A stretch of 64,000 nt of DNA, taken from Datnioides undecimradiatus. Lineage: Eukaryota; Chordata; Actinopteri; Lobotiformes; Datnioididae. Positions 51,282-61,400 of the stretch are shown piece by piece. The notes beneath the pieces are model-generated. The model saw only the letters and a program-made list of their open reading frames with translations, made no database searches and was not told the DNA's origin. The stretch's first letter is position 1. Each line of letters opens with the position of its first letter. Made by a program: the position numbers and the translations under genes. Location of the stretch: positions 1,914,721 through 1,978,720 of the forward strand of contig WARS01000013.1 of the NCBI GenBank assembly GCA_008933995.1, read 5' to 3'.

Positions 51282-54200
51282 CTGTGGAGAAGATAAGAAG
51301 CACGTGCAGGAGTGAAATGAGAGGATTTTTCTGTCCCCATCTGCGCATAAAGTAGAATGCAAACGTAAATGTGGCGCCGCAATCATTTCACTACTTTGCC
51401 TCTCATGCTGCAGGTCCAGGAGCACTCAGTAAAACCACTGGGACTCTAAACTTGTCAACCTGCGCGAGAGCTAAGCATACCTGAGCTGCTCCCCTCGCTC
51501 AGCCCTCTGCTGTAGCTTTTGGGCATGTGCATGGCTACTGACTGTCGAGGTGAGGAACTCCCCAGAGCTGTGAGACCTGAGGACTGGGAGACGGAGCTGG
51601 AGGGCCCAGGAGACGGACAGGGGGACAGACCGCCTGTCTTCAGCTGGTCGTTCTCAGCCTTCAGGTTCTCCACTGTCCTCTACAGATGCGTATTAGATAT
51701 GACAGGTAGACAAAAGACATTGTGGTCGAATCAAATGACATTAAGTAGCTATAGTTATGGAAAATATGTATTTTAAACTGTAAACTAACATTGTCCTTCA
51801 TCAAATATACAACAGGATTAAACATCTAGTATCCTAAGCATCTATACCAACTCCACACCTCACTGTTTTTGAGGTGAAAGCGATGCAAAGGAGACAAACC
51901 ATCCACACCTGCATGTTGGTCATGGCCTCCTGCAGCTGCTCCAGGTGATGGGCGGAGCTGAGAGCCTCCAGGCGGATGTCGGTCAGCTTGCGCTCCTTCT
52001 CCCACAGCTCGGTGCGCAGCTCTGACACAACCTTCTCATCCACCACGGTGCCTCCTTCGCAGAGTCTGCAGATATCCAGGTCAAATAAGACAACGGCAGT
52101 CTCATTCGCAAATGCTGAATTAAAGGGACAGTCTGTGTTTTTTCAGTGAGCTCGTGTGAACAGGGGAGTTGCTGGTCTACCTCTGCCTCGATCAGTTTGT
52201 TTGTGTTGTTGTGTAACTTTGGTAAATCTGAAGTAGCACCAAACTGTTTGCTTCTCCAAACTAGAAGTAACCCAACTGCAATCTGCTGTTGCCAATACAT
52301 CAATTTTCCTGTTCACCGCAGGGAGGGGCTTACCCTGATGATGTTGCAGAGGATGAGGATGTCATCGATGACGGAGGGTTGTCTCCATCATGATGGACTT
52401 TGGGGGAGGAGGGTGCAGAGGATTCCGGGGTGGCGATTTCCTCAATGTCAGCATACGGCCCCGATGGCTTGGAGCCCTTCTTGCTAAAGGCCTTGTTGAA
52501 GGAGCTGCGGAGCTGCACAGGGAAGAAACACAAGAAATGAATGATTTTGTCTAGAAGCTCCACTCTGTGTTGAAATGACAAGCAAGCCTTGAAAGCGCTC
52601 GTGCTGAGCTGCTTCTGTCAGATAAGCCGTGTACTCCACTGAGACCTGCCATCCACACTCGTTTCCTGCTAATCTTTGAAGGCAACAGTTGGCAGATTTA
52701 AATGTCCAAACCTTAAATCGGTGCGACGCTGCGTTTGGAGGATTTGAAATGGATACGCTGATAAACCAAACATATCAGTCAACAATGCTCATGGCACACA
52801 AACATCGTGAGATGAGTGAACGGAACAAGAGCAGCTGTAGAAAAGAAGTTCGCACGAGTAAAACTCAACTTTACGTGCTGTCCACAGTGTTACGTGTAAG
52901 TCAGTGTTCATGTATGTGAACAGGCAGATGATGTCATGTGTAATTACACATGCTGATTTGCATAAACATGGAGCACCGGTAAGAAGCCATGTTAAATGAT
53001 GTACGGTGACTGATGCATGATTAAATGATAGATGTGCTATACGGACAAACACTCAGTAAAACCCTTTAAGGCGGCCTTTGTGAAAGTCATACGCGCAGTT
53101 TAAGACAGAAGATGAGACACTACAGGTGAACAGGGGAACGTGTTGGCAGCGTGAAACTTCCAAAGCTGATTATTTACATCAATACAATTGATTTTGTACT
53201 CCAACTTTTCTGAAATGTTATGTTTGAATATGCCAATTATCCAACAGCTAACTAAATATGTGCCAATTTGCGCTGAGCTAACATAAACAGGCCTGAAGAC
53301 AGACTGTTGCTGTGAAGCGAGACGGGCCTAAATCCAAACACTGACCACGATTTCACTTGTAGTGTCTTGCCTTCATTTAAAACCGAATCTGTGACTCAGG
53401 CTGCGAGAGACGTCGACGACAGAGAGTCCCCGACTGTTTGACAAGTATGACCCGTTGCGTGCATGCGGGCGAGGGAAGGACCGAGGATTAGGGCTTTATT
53501 TACTGTGGCAACGTCACTCACCTCAAAGACCTAAAATAAAAAGCAGGGCAGCGTGAGGGAGAGACCAGAGTCATACTTAATAACGGATTTGGAACAAGAT
53601 AGGAGAAGAATCTCTCTCTCTCTCTCTCTCGCACACACACACACGCGCGCACACACACACAAACACATGCAGGAGAACAAACTAGGACAGCTGACTTTCC
53701 ATTTATATATTTATAACATTTAGCATTTTTCATGTTTTTCTTCAGTCTTATCAGTCTTAATGAATCTTTATTGACAAATGACCTTTTCAGACTGCAGCCC
53801 TGCAGTGTCGATACAAAGAACAAGACAAAAACAGCATTTCTGATCCTGGCCTCCTCACCCAGCTCTTCTTCTTCTTCTTCTTGGCCTCCTGCTCTTTGAG
53901 GCTACCCATGCTGGAGTGACTGGTGGTGCTGGTGAGGCTGGAGATGCTTTCTGAGGAGTTCTGGCGATTGATCAGCAGCTCTAAACACCGGGAGAGATGA
54001 GAGCACACTGAATGTTTGGAGGGAAGATTCACAAAATTCCCATCTTCACCTCTGCACGTGCTCTGGACTACAGAAGCCATACTGAGCATCCCCAGCGTAT
54101 TCCCTACCTTTAGGTGTGATGTCCGGATTGCTGAGCGCCCCCTGGATGATTTCTTGGGCCTCTGTGTTTTTCACCTTCAGGATCTCGATGGTGTCCTTCA

Positions 54201-57200
54201 GCTCAGTGAGCTCAGAGTCCTGAAGAGGGGAAATATCGATGTTAGCTTACAGGCTGGTAACTGAACCGCGATTACTGCGAAGCCAGGATTGTGGAATGTC
54301 TATCCGCTTTCAACGAGGATGACAGGCCGTGTTGAGTGGCTGGTGACAACGTGGAAATCCCCCCATGCAAACCTTTGACCCGCATCTCACCTCCAAAACA
54401 ACTATGTCACTTGCTAGCTTCTCTTTCACTGATGGAATGTAATATAAAGCAGCTGACCTATGATCAGCTAATAGCTCAATATGTATTTGCTGAGTATGAA
54501 CTTCAACTCTGCCTGTCTGTTGTTTCTTTAGGTGTTGTGGACTTCCTTCTTCACTTGAATAACATTCATTAGCATCATTAGCATCACGCTATCAACAAGA
54601 TACCTTTTGCTCCGAGGAGGCTGACAGGGTCTGCAGGCGCGCAGTCATCAGCGCCAGGCTCTGTTCAAACGCAGCCACCAGATTAGCCTTTAGAGGAGAA
54701 CAGGGAGTTAGGATGAGACAGAGAGAGAAGGGGAAGTGGAGGTGGTGTGGGTGGGGGTGGGGGGCTGAGACGGCAGGTATGAGTCACCGGCTGCATCGAA
54801 TCGGTCTGCAGCCCGACATGCACGCAGCACATCGAGCAAATGGTTTTCTCCATCTGCCGGGGCGAGGAGGGAGGGGATGGAGTAGTGGACAGCTGTGGGT
54901 GATGTCAGAGATGGAAGGGGATGTTAGGGTAATGGTGGCGTGGGAGGGCAGCGGTCTGGCACTGGGCGGGGGGGACAGACCTCATCGACCTCATGTAGCA
55001 TGTTTGACCTTTAGGCTAGGATGTCTGGTGCTATTCCTGCAGATGATGGAGTGTTTGTAGAACAATTAGAAATTCACGACTGGCACACACATCGTATTGA
55101 ATTTGTCAACAAATGCTTTTTAAGGGGGACTTTGGAGGTTTGGTAGTGTAGGGATATCGTCCAGGTCTGCCAGCAGTCAGAGCACAATCAGCTGTTATTT
55201 TTGCTCACGATGGGCTAATTTGTTGATTGACAGAAAGCTAATGGACGATGGTTTTGAAAATGTTCAATTGTCTGTGGAGTTTATGGAGCAAATATGCCAA
55301 ACATTTGCTGTTTTTCACAATAAATCTGCAGATTATTACTGCAAATTGACTATAAAACAAGAAATATGAAGACGTCTGCTCCGGCTCCCGGAAATCATGC
55401 TGATATTTTAGAGACTCGATGATTCACTCGAAAAACAGATTAATGGATAATGGGAATAACGGTTAGTTGGAGCCCTGGTCGACATGCTTCACTGTAGGCG
55501 ATGAGGGTGTCTGTGCCGCTCAGCGAGCCCGACAGAGACGTCACACGTCAGCAGCTCGTCGGCTTGACATCAGCTCAGGGTCATGCGGGGGCGACGGAGA
55601 GCGCACGGCAGTCCAACAAACCTGGCCCAGCTGCTACACCCAGCATCCAGAGGTGCAGGTCAGAGGGAGGCAGGCAGGCAGGCAGGGGGCAGCAGCGAGT
55701 CCAGCCGCCAAACAAAGCCAAGAACGTAAGAGAGAGGGACAGTGGTGTTAGGCGAGGGATTAAACATCTGAGACAGTGAAACAATGCACAGGGAGACACA
55801 CACAGACACAGGCGGGCTTCATACGGTCGATTAGTATGTTCAGTCAGGGTTAGCTGACAGCTCAGCAGAGGCAAAGTGTGCAACAGGAGACCGGACTTCA
55901 TACTGCGTGTCTATAATTAGAAGAGGATCAGCGGTTAAAAGTTGAGAGAGGCAGACTGGAGCATCCAGAAGCTGCAGGGTGAGGCCTCAAGGAGGAGCGG
56001 CTGGTTCACAGAGTTAAAAGCGTTGAGGGTTAAACGTTTAACTGGTGTCTGTCGGGATGCAGCGTGACAGCAGCAGAAGAAAGACGTGAGCGATGGCAGC
56101 GAGAGAACTACGGCACGTCTGCTGTGAGCAGACAGCGGGCACCCTGGTGGTCTGGAGTTTACGGGGCTGATCGCTACCTGCAGCTGGGGACCTTGTCTGA
56201 AATGTTCTCTCCCTTCCTTTCCTGTCATCTCCCCACTGTTAGCTCTCAAACAAAGACATGAAACGATCTGAAATATCACCTAATAACCCCAGAGACTCGG
56301 TCAGATCGGCAGGTCCTGCAGATCTTATGACTTGCTGCCCTTACCCCCCTGCAAATCAGACACGCCAGAGTTATGCCCCGCCACCCAGACTCATCCGCGG
56401 TGATCCACAGTTTCTGAAGTGAGCGAGGCTTCGCACCACATTTTGCCCTCGTCTCGCCCTCATGGAAATGCAAGGAAGATATTAGATACACCAGTTAAAG
56501 GGGGGAGAGGAGAGGGGTCTGCATCTCAGCTGGCTGTGGGGCAGAAACTCAATAACTCGGAGGCGTAATCTACATTTCAGATTGTCACGCTTCAATTAAG
56601 GCTGGCATGAGTCTGACAGATTAGAACAAATATATATATGTCATACATACATTGGCAGAAAGCTGCATGGTCAGGTCAGCAACCTTCTCCTGGGAAGACT
56701 CCAGCTCTCGCCTCAGCTTGCGGATTTGCTGTGGACCAGTTGAAAGTGAGCCCCAGCAGTCACATTCGATACAAACATACATACATATTGATGCAGGTTT
56801 TAAATATGAAGGATGACTGAATGACACTGCTCCACAACAGGAACTGAAATATGAAGTTAGATCCATTTAAAACCATTCTGACAGTGGAGTTTTAACACTT
56901 TTCTCATGCACTGAGAATTTTAGGGGTGTCTGATAATGTCTTTATTAAATGTTAGCAGGCGGCGCTGAAGGACAAGGGAGATTAGAGATCAAACTCAATG
57001 AACTGGGTTATGAGCTGCCGAAGGATGAGACTTCACTGATAAACACAATCTGATGGATGGACCCGCTCCTGCAGGAAATGACTGACAGGTGATGCAGAGG
57101 AAAGGCACAGTGTGAGCCGAAGGGTGGTGGCACGATGGCCTTACCTCTCCTTGTATCCTCTCCTCATTCTAAAGAAGGCATGGTGAGAACAAATAAACAG

Positions 57201-58363
57201 TAGACAGGGATAAGGGAGGGCAGTGACTTCAGGGGCAGCAATACTTATGCACAGTAAAAAAGGGGCATGACTGACAGTGGTGAAATACAAAATAGGTGCC
57301 AAATAATAACTGCAGAAACCTTTAATATAAAACAAGTAAGGGTCTCCTGCAGGTCCAAAATCAGAAAGTTCACAAACTTTGCAAACTGATTTCTCAAACG
57401 GTCTTTCTGATTAGGACAACATGTCGAGTGAAGCCACAGAACAGTCAAAATCCAGCAAAAGTAGCATTACGTTGCGCGTGTTGCGACTGCGTCTACTCAC
57501 CGAGGAATAGTTGGAGGAAGCGTTGGACGCCAGCGAGAGCACGGAGCCGTGCACTGAAACAGGGCAGACATTTGACTTAGCGTGAAAAGTAGCTACTAAA
57601 CCGACCAGGTACAGAAGAAATGTCACACATCAGTAGTTTATCATAATATGCCTGCAATCCCTGCCGTCCTCTGTCACTAACTAATGACTGCAGCAGTGCA
57701 GAAATGATTACTACAGATAGCCCTGAATACCCCAAACTCAGTGAGAAGAGGCACATTCACATTCAAAACATTTGCTTCAGAAGTGAATAGATTAACGACT
57801 TGGAGTTAGACCCTGAATGTGTATTAGAAGGCCAATGATAAGAGAGTGAAAGCCAGCTGAAGTTATTAGTGGAGAGTCTCCTGTTTCGTCCACATTCGGA
57901 TCACAGATGCTGCTTTATGCAACTATTAATGTAACACTGAGGCACAAAAGCTCCTCTTGTCACTTGTCACGTCCGTGAAAACAAACGTCCCCCTGACATT
58001 TTGCCTGACAGATTGCGTGCAGTGCGGAGCGGACAGCTTTGTTTAATCTGAGGCCGTGACGGGCGACTCCCCCTGTGGGGAGGCCCGGCTGGTCGGGGCT
58101 CACCATCCTCCCCTGGTTCACGGAAAGAGCCGCAGCGCATCATGCTTTTTGGCCGGTCGGCCAGGGACATGCTGCTGCCCAGGGGGGAGGATCCGTAGAG
58201 ATCGCAGGCGGAGTCGCTGGGGGGGCCGATGCTGTTGGAGCGCGATATCCTCGGGGTGCCGCTAGAAATTGGGGCAACTGTCATGAAAAAAAGAGAAAGG
58301 GAGAGGCGTGTTGGGAGAGAGACTGAGTGGAGGGATAAAACTGTGGGATGGAGTGGTGTAGAG

Positions 58364-58405
<42 letters not shown>

Positions 58406-61400
58406 CACCTAGGTATAGCACCCTGATTCTGATGACTCAGTGAAAGGCAACACCTCGGTTCCACAACAGTCAAGGATACAAATATAGCCCGACTTGCCTC
58501 CATTGCCTCCACCTGCAGCATATTTCAGACTTAAACTCCACTTTAAATGAGTGTAGATAGGCCGTGGGAAGAGACAGAGCAATATTCACGTACTCAAATC
58601 TGATCCCGCAATAATTTGACACCTCGTTTCATCATCCGGACACGACTAAATGACTTGTGTCAACATTTTCCCAACTGTGTAAGTGTAAAAAGCGGGCCGG
58701 ACTTTCCTCTCAGGGTGAACTTAATGCCCCTGTCCTCAGTAATAATCGCCAATCAGACGGATGGCTTATCAGAGAGCCCGGCCCTCGTTACTTTCAGAGC
58801 GGTTTTAGAACTTGGCAGCCAAACGGAGCGGGCAGACTCACCCACGTTGGTGAGAGGGGTCTTGCTGGAGGAGGGGTGGAGAGGGCGTGTGGGCGAAGGC
58901 AGCTGAGGGGGGCTATCGCTCTCTGTCATGCTGACGATGGTGTGGGAGTGGCGCCTGCCCGGTTTGCTTCCCTCGCTCTCCGACAGGCTCGAGCCGTAGC
59001 GTCTGCAAAAAGAGGTCAGTTTAGAGAGAAGATACATCACACGGAGGGAGATTGAAGATGGATGCGTGGACGGCCGGTGCTGTGACGTACTCTAAGCCTT
59101 TCTTCGGCAAGGTATTTCTGTCTGTTTGCAAGCTGCAGAGAAGAGAGAGACATCGTTAACTGAAAACAAACACTCACTTGGAGCCATTCTCATAAAAATA
59201 GAGCTAAGAGATCTCACGGGTTTATCTTAAACCAGTTTGCACATCTCGCTCATATGGCGCACTGGGCACACAGTGTGGGATAGTCTTAAAGTACAGTGCC
59301 TTGGCAGGAAGTGATTCAGAGCGTCTCCACCTTAACAAACAGAAATCATCCGATGGATCCAGAGTGAGAGTTTCCGTTCCTGGAAAAAGCTCATGAAATG
59401 TGGCGCGATGGTGCGCCTGCCGCCAGGAGACTCACAGCCCCATGCTGCAGGTCGTCAAAGTGGAACCGCGAACCGTCACCTGCTCGGTTAATCGCAGTTA
59501 CTTCTCCCTCTACTCCATCCAGTGAGAGGATTCTGACTCAAAGCACTGGTTTTCCTTTCAGCTTCCTTCTACTTACACTCTGTTACATTAGCATGAGTTG
59601 CAGCAGAGGGATTGGGGAACTTGTGTTGCTGTCAGAGATGTTTGCTTGTCATGAATATTACTATGTGTGCTCACATAACTTACTTGAAATGTTAGTTTTT
59701 AATTTTTAAAGTCGATCCATTAACACATTACAGGACTGATGGAATCACGTTCAGACACAGTGGGCATCTGATCCTTCTTGAGATGAGACTCACCTGTCTG
59801 TGAGGTTGAGGGACGTCCTGCTCCCGGCTCCCCACGTTCCCGCACCCCTCTCTTCTTTGTCATGCTGCTCAGTTTTGACAAACCTGGAACTGGAGGGCAC
59901 GCTCATCTGGAGGGGCAGGGACTCCATGCTGCGGTGCATGCCCGACAGCTTGGGGTAGAGCAGCGGCGATCCGCTCCCGCTCAGGCTGTCGCTGGCGTAC
60001 GATCCCGGGGAATCGATGTGGAGCACGGGGGCTGGGCTGGGGGTGAGGCGGGAGGAGGTGTGGGAACCAGCCAAATCCTGCAGCTTGGAATAGGGGGGGA
60101 CTTTGGGCGGGAGGTCCTGGATGGTCACGCAGGAGTCGAGACTGTTGGAGTTGACCTTGTCCAGGTGAGCCAGGCTGGGGGGACGACCCAGAGACTTGGT
60201 GTTGAGCATCCTGCAGACATGGAAACACATGTTAATGAACAGAAACTGAACAACTCATCATACAGCTAGTGCACTGCTGTAGCCGCATAGTTTCACACAA
60301 AGTAACTGGTATCAGCAGGGTTTATTTGGGTTTTGTTGTATTTTGAATGTAAAATCTCAATGAGACACCTCGGCGTGGTGGGCGATGACAGTTCGGGGTA
60401 TTTGCTGCTGCTGGTCCGTCTCAGGCCGTGCAGTTTCACGGCAGGCTCCCCCGTGGACTGAGCCTCCTCCCCCTTCAGAGACCCACAGTCTATGTCAGCA
60501 CCCACAGCCTTGGCCTTTGCTCTCTCCTTCTCCTTCTCCCGGTCCGTCTGGTTCACCGGGCCTGTGCTCGTTCGATTGGCCATTTTGCCGCCGCAGCCAC
60601 TCGGCTCTTTGACCCTGGGGCCCGTGGAGGCCATGGGCACGGGTTTCAAACTCAGCAGACTGGGGTCAATGGTGCCGCTGACAGGCCGAGTGGCAGGGCG
60701 GCCTATCACGCTGAGCGTGCTGGATTTGGCCGGCCGAGGCAGGCTGCGGTACTGGATGCTGTTTCGGGCGTTCGGCCCCAGGAAGCTCTGCTCACTGCTG
60801 GCGTCGAAGCTGTTCTTTCGGCCCGTGGGCGCTCCACCTCCCACAGGCTTCACTGGGATGCCAGATGACTTGGGGGTTTTTCCCACAGTAGCAGAGCCAC
60901 TGGAGATGGTGGCGCCCCCTGCTGTCATGACGGTGGCAGTACCGGTGGCTGTTGGTGGTTTCTTGTAACCGAAAGAGGCTCCAGCAGTGGGTTTAACTAA
61001 ACCGGACGGGGGCTTGCGGTGCTCTCCATGATGATGATCCCTGCCTGCGTCTGACCGAGACCGCTGAAGACCAGCCGTTTTAACGGAAATCTTGGATTTA
61101 TCCAGTGGCCTCTCACCTTTAGGCGCTACAAAGAGAAAGAAACAGCATTACTCAAGAAAACAACAAAAGCGCAGTCTTAAAATCAAGCAACTGTGTCTAA
61201 AAATACATCCAGGCTGCTCCAGGTGTCCTGTTGCTCATCTGACCCCGACTAAAACAAGCGGCTTCAGACGGACTGGACGCTTTGACGGGCCGGTAAAAAC
61301 CAGCAAACTCGGGCTAGGTGGAATGACAGCAACCCAATTTAAACAGCTGGAGCAGAAATGGACAGTCAGCCCCGTCACACATACTTTCCCTGTGACTAGA

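Larger units (their letters stand above)
51481..57553 (-). other. nav1: nav1 coiled-coil exons, including two micro-exons
   Basis: Exons: 57501-57553, 57145-57168, 56651-56728, 54604-54687, 54108-54219, 53859-53980, 53522-53530, 52334-52512, 51909-52065, 51481-51679. They encode HGSVLSLASNASS, then heptad-like helices QIRKLRRELESSQEKVADL, NLVAAFEQSL and DSELTELKDTIEILK. These are followed by the Ser-rich NRQNSSESISSL, the Lys run KKKKKKSW, LRSSFNKAFSKKG, a DIEEIATPESSAPSSPK block, and a second helix SELRTELWEKERKLTDIRLE. The helices suit oligomerisation. All joins are in phase. Confidence 0.93.

Noticed and set aside
59430-59480. Possible extra nav1 exon with a CAG acceptor and GCT|GTGAGT donor
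   Set aside because: Its length (44 nt) is not a multiple of 3, and the frame from the preceding exon meets a stop at once.
61106-61125. Donor-like AAAG|GTGAGA nine bases into the large nav1 exon, suggesting another 9-nt exon
   Set aside because: Using it would leave phase 1 and the next exon needs phase 2, so the frame would break; the sequence beyond it is clearly coding and conserved with human NAV1.
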